NCBI RefSeq assembly: GCF_024691275.1
Contig: NZ_JAILNU010000009.1
Coordinates: forward strand, 29,502-93,501
Source: Ruminococcus sp.
Lineage (GTDB): Bacteria; Bacillota; Clostridia; Oscillospirales; Ruminococcaceae
Direction: 5' to 3'
DNA: 64,000 bases
A program made the position numbers and the translations under genes. This document shows, piece after piece, positions 1 through 7,659 of the stretch (positions are counted from its first letter, which is position 1; each line of letters starts with the position of its first letter). Under the pieces are notes generated by a model. It was not told the origin of the DNA and made no database searches. It saw only the letters and a program-made list of their open reading frames with translations.

Positions 1-1
1 A

Positions 2-217
2 CACATGATACTGTTCAGTCTTAACATCGAAGCATTCAACGGCATCAAGCAGTCTATCATTGATCTCAACTGTCCGCTTTCGCTTCTCTCACCTATCAAT
101 GCAGGCGCATTTGCAATGATCGTGTCACTTATTATAGTACCTATCGTAAGCAGCTTTACGAAGGCTCCCGAGCAGAAGGTCGTTGACAACGCTTTCAGTT
201 CACTTACATCAAAATAA
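2..217 (+). CDS. C-terminal fragment of a probable sodium/solute symporter
   Basis: The reading frame is open to the left edge, so the gene is truncated by the window and the internal ATG at 5 is not its start. About 70 residues remain: a hydrophobic helix containing SPINAGAFAMIVSLIIVPIV, then a short polar tail with FTKAP. This resembles the last transmembrane segment and tail of SSS-family Na+/solute symporters, integral membrane importers. The substrate cannot be inferred. An intrinsic terminator follows seven bases after the stop codon. The call rests on a short tail, so another multi-pass transporter family is possible. Confidence 0.55.
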   Translation, partial: HMILFSLNIEAFNGIKQSIIDLNCPLSLLSPINAGAFAMIVSLIIVPIVSSFTKAPEQKVVDNAFSSLTSK

Positions 218-223
218 ACAAAC

Positions 224-257
224 AGCCCGAAAGCTCAAAAGCTTTCGGGCTTACTTT
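224..257 (+). terminator. Intrinsic terminator of the symporter gene
   Basis: AGCCCGAAAGC and GCTTTCGGGCT form a perfect 11-bp stem around a TCAAAA loop, followed by TTACTTTTAT. It lies directly after the symporter stop codon. Confidence 0.85.
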
Positions 258-263
258 TATATT

Positions 264-406
264 AAAAAATACCGGGCAATAAGCAAGGAACTTATACAGA
301 AGTTTTTACGTGAGATATTGAGGAGAACCTTTCCTCAGAAAGATTTCCCCCGATAATTTCGTGTAAAGTTTCTATATGAGTACGTCGCTTAAGCTCGGTA
401 TTTTTT
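264..406 (-). ncRNA. Candidate rod-like structured RNA (about 143 nt)
   Basis: Read on the minus strand, the element starts AAAAAAUACCGAGC and ends GCCCGGUAUUUUUU, giving a closing helix with one mismatch. AAGC/GCUU continue the helix after a small internal loop. In the centre, GGAAAUCUUUC and GAAAGGUUCUCC fold into an apical hairpin with a UGAG loop. The remaining sequence forms internal loops, and the 3' end has a U run typical of termination. The architecture recalls 6S-like rods, but no family consensus was recognised. It lies downstream of the minus-strand dockerin gene, so it could also be an elaborate terminator. The strand is uncertain because the closing helix is nearly symmetrical. 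Confidence 0.4.
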
Positions 407-435
407 ATTATTTGAACTGACTTGCAGTTAATTGC

Positions 436-1326
436 TTATTTCTTTCCCTTAATGAAATTATTAAGGCTTATAATGTCATCATCTTTAGTTGTTGAAGCAT
501 AAGCATAGTAAGCAAGTATCTTACTTGCATCAACAGAATCTATCTTGCCATCACCGTTTACATCAGCACAAGCAGTCTGAGCTGCTGTAAGACCTGAATC
601 CTGATTGGAAGAGTTCTTTGCATAAGCCTTCAGTACATTAGATGCATCATTTGAATCAATACGTGAATCATCATTTAAATCGCCGAGCTTTCTGTCGCTG
701 ACATTTAAAGGAAGAGCCTCGCTATTCTCAGCAGGGAAAACTTCCTTGAACTTACCATCACCTGTAGGACGGCAAACAACGCTGGTGAAATATGTATTAT
801 CATTGATTACATCAATGCTGTAGCTTCCGCAAGCAGCGTCCTTTGTTAAAACAGCATCAAAGCAAGCCATCGGATAAGCATCAGATTTTTCAGCTGTATA
901 AGCCATCGGTTTAGCTGAGGATATTGAAGAATAATTTGCTCCCATACCGTTGATCTCAGTATATGTTGCAAGATTCATAGAATCATCAGATGTGAATTCC
1001 TTGTAAGGAGTTGCGCCGTACTTAGCAACAGGACCTGTAATATTCTTGAGTTCAAGGCTCTTGTTCTTGCTAGCCCACTTAACGAATACCTGACCTGCTA
1101 CCTTGTCCTCATCCTTGATGTAGATAGCAGCAGGAATAGTGGAAGACTTCTTCTGGTTTACATAGATAAGACCTGATAAAAGCTCCTCAACGCCATCGGT
1201 TTCAACACCCTTGAAGTAGAATGTAGGCTCTTTGAATGAATTAGCATCAGCAGCATTAGTGCAGAATGCAGCTGATAAAGTGGCTGTTATAGCCATAGAA
1301 GAAATGATTGAGATAAATTTTTTCAT
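436..1326 (-). CDS. Secreted dockerin-containing protein
   Basis: This 296-residue protein has an N-terminal signal peptide (two lysines, a hydrophobic core, likely cleavage near CTNAADA) and a C-terminal type I dockerin. The dockerin has two calcium-binding loops, DLNDDSRIDSNDAS and DVNGDGKIDSVDAS, each followed by a helix. A dockerin docks its carrier onto cohesin modules of a cellulosomal scaffoldin outside the cell. The region between (about residues 30-215) matches no glycosidase or carbohydrate-binding module I recognise; it looks beta-rich, with a cohesin-like flavour only. The gene starts 12 bp after mtnN with an AAAGGAG ribosome binding site, so it is probably co-transcribed. The dockerin call is firm; the job of the main domain is unknown. 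Confidence 0.85.
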   Translation of the reverse strand: MKKFISIISSMAITATLSAAFCTNAADANSFKEPTFYFKGVETDGVEELLSGLIYVNQKKSSTIPAAIYIKDEDKVAGQVFVKWASKNKSLELKNITGPVAKYGATPYKEFTSDDSMNLATYTEINGMGANYSSISSAKPMAYTAEKSDAYPMACFDAVLTKDAACGSYSIDVINDNTYFTSVVCRPTGDGKFKEVFPAENSEALPLNVSDRKLGDLNDDSRIDSNDASNVLKAYAKNSSNQDSGLTAAQTACADVNGDGKIDSVDASKILAYYAYASTTKDDDIISLNNFIKGKK

Positions 1327-1338
1327 GAGTTACTCCTT

Positions 1339-2016
1339 TCACAGCAGTTCAGCCATACGCAGAACGACCTCTGCTACGCGCTTAGCTGCGATCTTTTCAA
1401 ATTCGTCAAATGACATCGCACCTTCGTCGTCCGCATTATCTGATATACAGCGAACACTGACATAAGGTGTCTTGTTGAGGTAACAGCAGTGCCCAACTGC
1501 TGCACTCTCCATATCCACGGCATACGGATCGAATTTTTCCTGAATAGCACTCTTTACAACATTGCTTGTAATGAATGCATCACCCGAAACGATACGTCCT
1601 CTGAATGACTCTATACCGAATTCTCCGCATACCTTTTCAGCTGTATCCATAAGCACGCCATCAGCCTGGAATACGCCGCAGTACGGCGGATAATCCTTGA
1701 GGAAATGGAGATCGAGATCATGTGGAAGTACCTCTGTGGAAATAACGATATCACAAACCTTAACTGCCCTGTTCATTCCGCCTGCAATACCTGTATTTAT
1801 CACACAATCGGGGTGGAAATTATCTATCATAACCTGTGTACAAACGGCTGCATTCACCTTAGCGATGCCGCAGCAAGCGTTTATAACAGTTTTGCCGTTT
1901 ATATTATTTATGTAAAAATCAAAGCCTGAAAAATGCTTTATCTCGCTTTCACCGAGTATTTCTCTTATGTCCTTTAATTCTGAAGGCATTGCTCCGATAA
2001 TAGCTATAGTATTCAT
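1339..2016 (-). CDS. mtnN: 5'-methylthioadenosine/S-adenosylhomocysteine nucleosidase
   Basis: This cytoplasmic enzyme removes adenine from methylthioadenosine and S-adenosylhomocysteine, recycling SAM by-products. The 225-residue length is normal for the family. It starts MNTIAIIGAMPSE, holds the nucleoside phosphorylase fold motif NTGIAGG near residue 75, and keeps the expected catalytic set: Glu13, Glu170 in DMESAA, and Asp193 in ISDNAD. A strong promoter lies immediately upstream and a dockerin gene follows at 12 bp, an unexpected operon partner. An AGGAG ribosome binding site precedes the ATG. Confidence 0.93.
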   Translation of the reverse strand: MNTIAIIGAMPSELKDIREILGESEIKHFSGFDFYINNINGKTVINACCGIAKVNAAVCTQVMIDNFHPDCVINTGIAGGMNRAVKVCDIVISTEVLPHDLDLHFLKDYPPYCGVFQADGVLMDTAEKVCGEFGIESFRGRIVSGDAFITSNVVKSAIQEKFDPYAVDMESAAVGHCCYLNKTPYVSVRCISDNADDEGAMSFDEFEKIAAKRVAEVVLRMAELL

Positions 2017-2047
2017 AAAATCACTCCTGAAATAATATTATGTTATT

Positions 2048-2076
2048 ATTATATCACACAAATATTAATAAATCAA
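2048..2076 (-). promoter_or_regulatory. SigA-type promoter of mtnN-dockerin unit
   Basis: TTGATT, a 17-bp spacer and TATAAT are read on the minus strand. The -10 is extended to GTGATATAAT, a form shared with two other promoters in the window. Confidence 0.8.
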
Positions 2077-2078
2077 GT

Positions 2079-2129
2079 ATAAAAAAAGACCGTACCAAAT
2101 TAACCAGCATTTGGCACAGTCATCTTTTT
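2079..2129 (-). terminator. Intrinsic terminator overlapping the end of the membrane-protein gene
   Basis: GACTGTGCCAAAT pairs with ATTTGGTACGGTC (two G-U pairs), followed by seven T on the minus strand. The first bases of the stem overlap the last codons of the 2120-2659 gene. Confidence 0.8.
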
Positions 2130-2659
2130 TTGCGGAAGCGCGGCATAAGTCGTTTTCTGTACAGTCTGAGCATAAAATCAAGATCAAGGTCATATACAAG
2201 GAAAATGACATTGGTTATTCCGAGCATTATGTACCCGCCGAAGCTGCCGAAATCATCAAGCTGTTCAAGCAGCTCCTTCAGTCCCAGAAGGTATACCGTT
2301 ACATAGAAATATGAGATTATACATACGTTGAATATTGCAAGCTTTACAAGTATCCTTGTTAATTTCAACGGTATTTTCTGGATATAGGCTCTGAGTATGG
2401 GGTAATGTCCGAAAAGCATTATAAAAATAAGTGCTGCTTCTTTATCAAAAGTTATAAAAAGCGAAAGCAGGCTTACCGCAACATAGGTAAGCAGTGCCCA
2501 TGGAGTATTGACCTCAACTGCGATTATCATGAGCAGTATGCCTGCTATTCCGGGAAGCAGCAGATAGAGCGCAGGGAGAACGCCCGCAAGGAACATTGTA
2601 ACGAGACATAGTGCAGAAACGATGCCTCCCAGCGCAACTCTGTAGCTGATATCTCTCAT
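2120..2659 (-). CDS. Polytopic membrane protein of unknown function
   Basis: The 179-residue protein has about five or six hydrophobic segments and a very basic C-terminus (LYRKRLMPRFRKKR), suggesting an inside C-terminus. Its start, MRDISYRVALGGIVSALCL, resembles predicted membrane proteins related to ECF transporter S components, but no substrate motif is visible. It overlaps the upstream SDR gene by one base, so it is the last gene of an operon running from at least the MBOAT gene. A terminator overlaps its stop codon. No function is assigned. Confidence 0.7.
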   Translation of the reverse strand: MRDISYRVALGGIVSALCLVTMFLAGVLPALYLLLPGIAGILLMIIAVEVNTPWALLTYVAVSLLSLFITFDKEAALIFIMLFGHYPILRAYIQKIPLKLTRILVKLAIFNVCIISYFYVTVYLLGLKELLEQLDDFGSFGGYIMLGITNVIFLVYDLDLDFMLRLYRKRLMPRFRKKR

Positions 2660-3438
2660 TATTTAAGAGCCTTTTCCTTTCCGTCAGAAGTTTTTTTCGC
2701 CTGCTGGATATTATACACTATTGCAGCAAGGAGCTTGTTCGGAACGAATCTTGAACCTATAGCTCCCAGCTTTACAGTAAGTCCCGGGAGAGCAAAAAGC
2801 TTGCCCGCAAATGCCTTTCTGAGAGCATATTCCGCCGCCTGATCCGCTGAAATAGGCTTTACCGAGAAGCTGACACCTGCACGGTTATTGAAATTGGTAT
2901 CAACAGGTCCGGGACAGAGTACGGTTATGGAAACATTTGACCTGTCTCTGCGAAGCTCCTCATAAATTGCAATAGAAAGCTTCAGGACATAATTCTTTGA
3001 AGCATAATACGACGACATGAGAGGTCCTGCCATAAAGCCTGCGGCAGAAGCAACATTTAGTATGATACCGCTGTCTTTTTTCTTGAAGTCCCTGAGAAAG
3101 AGCTTTGTGAGGATATGGAGAGCAGTGATATTCAGGTCGATCATGTTCAGCTCATCTTCCATATCTGTCTCGTCGAATTTACCGAACAGACCATAGCCTG
3201 CATTATTGACGAGCATATCGACATCTTTGTCCCTGCAAAGCTCATAAACGCGGAATACCTCCTCGCGCTTTGAGAGATCGGCTGTGATTATCTCGGTATC
3301 ATTTCCGAAAGCTGCCTGCATCTTTTTAAGGACAGCTTCATTTCTGCCTGTAAGTATGAGCTTCCAGCCTCTCTTAGCAAGCTTTTTTGCAATACTTTTT
3401 CCAATGCCTGATGTTGCACCTGTAACAAGAGCCTTCAT
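2659..3438 (-). CDS. Short-chain dehydrogenase/reductase (SDR)
   Basis: This is a classical NAD(P)-dependent oxidoreductase. It has the cofactor motif TGATSGIG at the N-terminus, NNAG near residue 80, a catalytic Ser in NVASAAG and the YYASK active-site Tyr/Lys pair, then PGPVDTNF. The ORF track begins at a TTG (3447), but the ATG at 3438 is preferred: it begins MKALVTGATSGIG, as in the family, and AAAGGA sits about 10 nt upstream. That start leaves a 5-nt gap after the DHHW gene. The substrate is unknown; close relatives act on carbonyls of lipids or sugars. Confidence 0.85.
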   Translation of the reverse strand: MKALVTGATSGIGKSIAKKLAKRGWKLILTGRNEAVLKKMQAAFGNDTEIITADLSKREEVFRVYELCRDKDVDMLVNNAGYGLFGKFDETDMEDELNMIDLNITALHILTKLFLRDFKKKDSGIILNVASAAGFMAGPLMSSYYASKNYVLKLSIAIYEELRRDRSNVSITVLCPGPVDTNFNNRAGVSFSVKPISADQAAEYALRKAFAGKLFALPGLTVKLGAIGSRFVPNKLLAAIVYNIQQAKKTSDGKEKALK

Positions 3439-3443
3439 AAACC

Positions 3444-4586
3444 TCAATTCCTTTCAATTATTTTAGTAAGATCGGATCTGCTGCTGAGATCCTCGATGCC
3501 GAACAAGAAAAGTGTCTGTCCATATTCATTGATGTCAAGCTCTTCCGTCAGCGGTCTGTCCAGTTTCTCAGGAGAAACCACAGCGATCTCGCTGTAATGC
3601 TGCATGAGAAACGGAACAAAGCAGTCCGCATAGCTGTCCTTTATCACAAGGAGCTTTTTTTCGTTGTTTACACTGGTCTTTATCTTCATAACAGGTGCAG
3701 CTTCGCCCAGATACATAGAGTACATATTACTTGTACCGAGCCTGCTCCTGTCGAATACAGTGCCCTTTGAAACTTTACCGTCATTGCCGATACATTCACA
3801 TACAACGTCATCAGCCGCATCTTTATATCTGTAGATATCAAGGATATCAGCCTTTGTACGTTTCGAGAGAGTTTTGTTGTAGAGATTCCCTCTGAATCTG
3901 TCGGTAACGTGTTCTATGGAGAATTTATCATACAGTGTCGGCTGAAAACCCAGCTTCTGAACGACAGTCTTATAAACACAATATGCCCCATAGCAGGTCC
4001 ACTTAGTATCGTTGCGATAAAAAATATAGTTATCCTTCATCATTTTAAGGATATCATAAGCGTCGATCTTTCTTATGTCATTGCCAAGAGCGTCATAAAG
4101 ATCGTTTATCTGCTGCTTCTCTGAATTGATTATCATATGCGACGGCAGTACATCGCCGTAAACACCTGCTGATGTAGGTATAGCAGCGAAATAGACCGTG
4201 CCGTCATATTTCACCGAAAAACTGTTGACAGCTGCTGCATCGTCCATGACTTCCTCTGAACTCCTCTGTGAGCTTTCCACATAAAGCATTCTGTCATCAC
4301 TTATATAAACTCCATTGACAATGCTCTCCGAAAGCTCTGTCTGCAAGGCTGTCTTGGCAGCGACCCACAAATGCCTGCCTGCAAAATGATCGGCAACATA
4401 TGAGCCGAGCTCAGCTGTTACGCTGCCGCTGTACAGTCCTTCCGCATCAATACACGGCAAAACTGCGAGCTCTCTGTCCTCGGAAAATGAATCGGGCAGC
4501 TTATGGCTGAACATAGTGATACTTCCGAATACAGCTATAAAAGTGAGCGACATTACAGCAGTGATCTTATTCATACGTTTACTCAT
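3444..4586 (-). CDS. DHHW/AlgJ-like SGNH-fold protein, degenerate catalytic motif
   Basis: The 380-residue protein has an N-terminal membrane anchor and an extracytoplasmic domain of the DHHW family, partners of MBOAT proteins that move acyl groups onto surface polymers. The family signature (usually DHHW followed by TxxGAY) appears at residues 193-202 as DTKWTCYGAY, so both histidines are missing. The second motif KDSYAD (about 316-321) is kept. The gene lies 10 bp downstream of an MBOAT gene that has also lost its histidines. The protein may be an inactive scaffold or use other residues. Fold assignment is moderate; loss of the motif is directly visible. Confidence 0.75.
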   Translation of the reverse strand: MSKRMNKITAVMSLTFIAVFGSITMFSHKLPDSFSEDRELAVLPCIDAEGLYSGSVTAELGSYVADHFAGRHLWVAAKTALQTELSESIVNGVYISDDRMLYVESSQRSSEEVMDDAAAVNSFSVKYDGTVYFAAIPTSAGVYGDVLPSHMIINSEKQQINDLYDALGNDIRKIDAYDILKMMKDNYIFYRNDTKWTCYGAYCVYKTVVQKLGFQPTLYDKFSIEHVTDRFRGNLYNKTLSKRTKADILDIYRYKDAADDVVCECIGNDGKVSKGTVFDRSRLGTSNMYSMYLGEAAPVMKIKTSVNNEKKLLVIKDSYADCFVPFLMQHYSEIAVVSPEKLDRPLTEELDINEYGQTLFLFGIEDLSSRSDLTKIIERN

Positions 4587-4596
4587 ACGTCCCTCC

Positions 4597-5976
4597 TTAC
4601 AGTTTCAGAAGTATCATATCAGAGCTTCCGTCATACGACATGAGAGCTGTACACACTGCCAGAGCAAGTACAACTATTAAAGGAGTAACAGCGTTCACAA
4701 ACGCCTTAACCTTTTTCCTTCCTGTACGCAGCATCATGTTCCTGAAAAGATCCGTTGCTGCATACATGGAAACAAGCAGCATAACTATATAGGATTTTAG
4801 CAGATAGAATGACTGCGAATCAGCAAAGCTGCCGTTTCCGCCTATCATGGCGAAAAGATACCTGACTGAGTATTCCGTACCGTTTCCTGCAAGGAATACC
4901 GTACAAAAGATAACTACCAAGAACGTATAGATACAGCCTGTGATATTCAGCGGCTTGTTCCTGAGCAGTCTTCCCTCGATAACAACGGCAAGACCAATGA
5001 GGAAGCCCCATAGTGTACCGTTGATACCGACGGTATACCAGAATCCGAAAATTGTCCACCCGAAAACGAAGACAGCTTCCTTCATCCAGCGCTTTGAACA
5101 CACATTATATATAGGCTTCGTAACATACCTTCTCAGCCACTGTATGACCTGCGACTGCCAGCGGGCTGCAAAGTATTTTATCCTGATGCTGAGCAGCGGA
5201 TAATTGAAGCTCTGAGGGAATCTGAATCCGAAAAAGTAAGCTATGCCCATGCCCATATCGGCAACTCCCGACAAAGTATAGTAAAGGCAAAGCACATATG
5301 CTGTAACACCGAGCCATGCGGTCATAGCAGACATCTCACTTAAATTTACAGCTTGAACAGCACAGTACAGCTTGAACAAGCCGTCTGCTGCAATTACCTT
5401 CTTGACCAGTCCCTTTGCAAAGATACCCATTCCCTTTCCTGTTTCCGCAAGGCACTCATTGCGGTTGTCCAGCGCCTTTGTGAAAACGCCGTATCGCAGA
5501 AGAGGTCCCATTATGAGCCTCGGGAAGAACATCATATACAGAGCAAACCTAACAATATTCCCGTCAGCCTTTACCCTGCCCTTGTATATATCTATGAGAG
5601 TACCTATAGCTGCAAGGGTGAAGAATGAGATTCCCACAGGATAGAAGCCTTCAGGAACTTTTATTATTCCCTGAAGCCATGTGAAATATTGGGTACGGAA
5701 TACCAGTATAGTTACAAGATCAAAGGTTATACCGCAAGCAAGCGGGACTGCAACGAGCTTATCGTTCTTCCTGACTTTGCTTATCATATGGGCAAATCCA
5801 TAGTTTACTGCGGTATACACGAGCATAAATACGAGAAAATACAGGCTTATCATGCCGCAGAACACCATGCTCAGAACAAGGAGAGTCAGCTCCCTGAACC
5901 TTTTTGGCGTAAGATAAAACAGCAGCAGTGATATCGGCAGGAACCCGTATATAAACAGCAGGCTGCTATATACCAT
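4597..5976 (-). CDS. MBOAT (AlgI-like) family membrane protein, both conserved histidines replaced
   Basis: The 459-residue protein has about 11 membrane segments. The MBOAT layout is clear: PVGISFFTL near 113, FPRLIMGPLLR near 151, then a RWxxx helix and an FWxxxxxNGTLWG helix. MBOAT acyltransferases normally have RWHxS and LWHG; here these are RWQSQ (Gln274) and FWYTV (Tyr314), so the invariant histidine is Tyr. The start follows an AGGAGG site and overlaps the upstream Toprim gene by 11 bp. With the DHHW gene it forms the usual two-gene O-acylation cassette, but the substitutions argue against standard acyl transfer. Confidence 0.82.
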   Translation of the reverse strand: MVYSSLLFIYGFLPISLLLFYLTPKRFRELTLLVLSMVFCGMISLYFLVFMLVYTAVNYGFAHMISKVRKNDKLVAVPLACGITFDLVTILVFRTQYFTWLQGIIKVPEGFYPVGISFFTLAAIGTLIDIYKGRVKADGNIVRFALYMMFFPRLIMGPLLRYGVFTKALDNRNECLAETGKGMGIFAKGLVKKVIAADGLFKLYCAVQAVNLSEMSAMTAWLGVTAYVLCLYYTLSGVADMGMGIAYFFGFRFPQSFNYPLLSIRIKYFAARWQSQVIQWLRRYVTKPIYNVCSKRWMKEAVFVFGWTIFGFWYTVGINGTLWGFLIGLAVVIEGRLLRNKPLNITGCIYTFLVVIFCTVFLAGNGTEYSVRYLFAMIGGNGSFADSQSFYLLKSYIVMLLVSMYAATDLFRNMMLRTGRKKVKAFVNAVTPLIVVLALAVCTALMSYDGSSDMILLKL

Positions 5977-6565
5977 TGTATTCCTCCTTAATTTTCTGAG
6001 TTATACGCGCAAGCTCAGCACTGTCCATCATAGTACACAGCACCTCTACAAGAGCACCGGCGGAGAGCTGCTTTGGCAGCCCAAGACTATGCTGTAATCT
6101 TTCACGGAGCTCACGGCTGTTTTCACCGCCGCTCAGCCCCAGCTCATAAAGGGTCATCTTAGTGATATCCGAGCGCTTTCCGCCCTGTGAAGCGGTTATT
6201 CCGGACTTTTCAAAAGCGCTCAGCAGAGTTTGTACATCAATGCCCTCAACACCCAGCTTGCCCTCAGCGGAAGGCTTGACCTTTCGTTTTTCCTTGCCGA
6301 AAACATCGGGGATATAAACATTCGTGACCTTTCCGCTGCCGACAGCACCTTTTATATAGCCTCTTATCTTCCGACCTGCCGCATCGGAATCGGTGAGGAT
6401 TATTATACCTGTTTTTTTAGCGTAATAGCGGATAAGCTCCAGCTTTTCGCTGTCTTTGAAAATACCGAAACCATTTGTAATGATTATGACTGCATCAACG
6501 ATAGAAGCGAGCTTTATCTTGTCATATTTGCCCTCAACTATGATAGCTTCATCTATTTTTATCAT
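5966..6565 (-). CDS. rnmV: Toprim-domain protein, ribonuclease M5-like with DUF4093 tail
   Basis: The 199-residue protein carries a Toprim fold in its N-terminal half, with the catalytic glutamate in IIVEGKYD (near residue 11) and the metal motif ILTDSDAAGR (near 57). The C-terminal half matches the extension found in RNase M5-type proteins, which mature the 5' end of 5S rRNA precursors. Length and order fit RnmV. It overlaps the MBOAT gene and sits 11 bp downstream of holA. The symbol is by family; divergent Toprim paralogs exist in clostridia, so 5S maturation is inferred. Confidence 0.75.
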   Translation of the reverse strand: MIKIDEAIIVEGKYDKIKLASIVDAVIIITNGFGIFKDSEKLELIRYYAKKTGIIILTDSDAAGRKIRGYIKGAVGSGKVTNVYIPDVFGKEKRKVKPSAEGKLGVEGIDVQTLLSAFEKSGITASQGGKRSDITKMTLYELGLSGGENSRELRERLQHSLGLPKQLSAGALVEVLCTMMDSAELARITQKIKEEYNGI

Positions 6566-6576
6566 GATATCCTCCG

Positions 6577-7659
6577 CTAATTTTTTGTCATGAGCATTTT
6601 TGTGACCGTCTGTTCGAGAATGATCTTCTCGTCACCGCCGCCCGAATTAAGCTTCACATTGGTATCGCGCAGTATCCCGATGCACTCACGCAGCCTCCGT
6701 ATGCTCATGCGGGAGCTGTCACGGAAGGCATTTTTGACCTTGAATTCCCAAACATAGCCAAAATCATTTTTCACGTCTATGATCTGTTTGCCGCACTTCC
6801 TTGCACAGGCTGCGCGGTACATATCCACAAATGATGCAGTTATATTTGCAAGAACGGCGCCGCGGTTTTCCTTATCCTGCATAAGCTCGTCAAGAGCATC
6901 GAAAGCGGCACGTTTGTTGAAAGCCGCAACAGCGTCTGCAAGCTTGAAGAACGTGACATCGCTCTGTCTGTGAACGAGATTGTGAAGTATCTCAGGCGTT
7001 ATCTCATTTTTCTGCGCATATGAGCACAGCTTGTCTATCTCATTTTTGATTGTGAGAGTGTCCGACTGACACATTTCAGCGAGCTCACGGGCAGTATCAA
7101 GGGATATCAGCCCTCCCCTTGCCGAAACACTTGCCGCGATATCTTTGGCAAGCTCAGCCTCGGTCTTTATGGCACATTCAACAAGTTCGCCGATCTTTGC
7201 AGCATAGTCAGCCAGCTTTTTATTCTTGTCCTTGATTATGCTTTTGCCTGTCTTGTAATCAGCCTTAGCAGCTATCTCAAAGCCCGTGACATTGAATATG
7301 ACAACTGTCTGAGGCGGTATATCCTTCAGGACTTCCATGAGCTTTTTATTGAGATCGTCCGCTCTCAGCCCAGCCATATTTTCACGAGGCTTTTCGCAGT
7401 TGTAGTCATTGATGAGGATACAGTTGTGCTCCGCAATCATAGGCATCATCTGTATCATATCGTAAAGCTCCGAGGTATCAAGGTATCTGCCGTCCAGCTT
7501 ATTGAGGGCGAACTCCTCATTATCGCCGACAGCTTCTTTGATTATGAGCTTTGTTATCTTTTCGACTTCGGGGATATTTTTACCGAAGATATAGTACAGA
7601 TTTTTCAGCTCGCCCTTTTTGAGCTGAACCTTAATGGATTTAGGATCTGTCTGTGGCAT
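6577..7659 (-). CDS. holA: DNA polymerase III delta subunit
   Basis: The 360-residue protein is the clamp-loader subunit that opens the beta clamp. Family features visible are the N-terminal YYIFGKN segment, a KLDG turn near 54, the middle VIFNVTGFE strand and the helical collar domain at the C-terminus. It overlaps the comEC stop codon by one base (TAATG), and the order comEC-holA is common in Firmicutes, which supports the call and suggests translational coupling. AGGAGG lies upstream of the ATG. Confidence 0.9.
   Translation of the reverse strand: MPQTDPKSIKVQLKKGELKNLYYIFGKNIPEVEKITKLIIKEAVGDNEEFALNKLDGRYLDTSELYDMIQMMPMIAEHNCILINDYNCEKPRENMAGLRADDLNKKLMEVLKDIPPQTVVIFNVTGFEIAAKADYKTGKSIIKDKNKKLADYAAKIGELVECAIKTEAELAKDIAASVSARGGLISLDTARELAEMCQSDTLTIKNEIDKLCSYAQKNEITPEILHNLVHRQSDVTFFKLADAVAAFNKRAAFDALDELMQDKENRGAVLANITASFVDMYRAACARKCGKQIIDVKNDFGYVWEFKVKNAFRDSSRMSIRRLRECIGILRDTNVKLNSGGGDEKIILEQTVTKMLMTKN

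Noticed and set aside
1327-2120. Possible SAM or SAH riboswitch near mtnN
   Set aside because: The leader between the promoter and the mtnN ATG is only about 25 nt, too short for any known aptamer.
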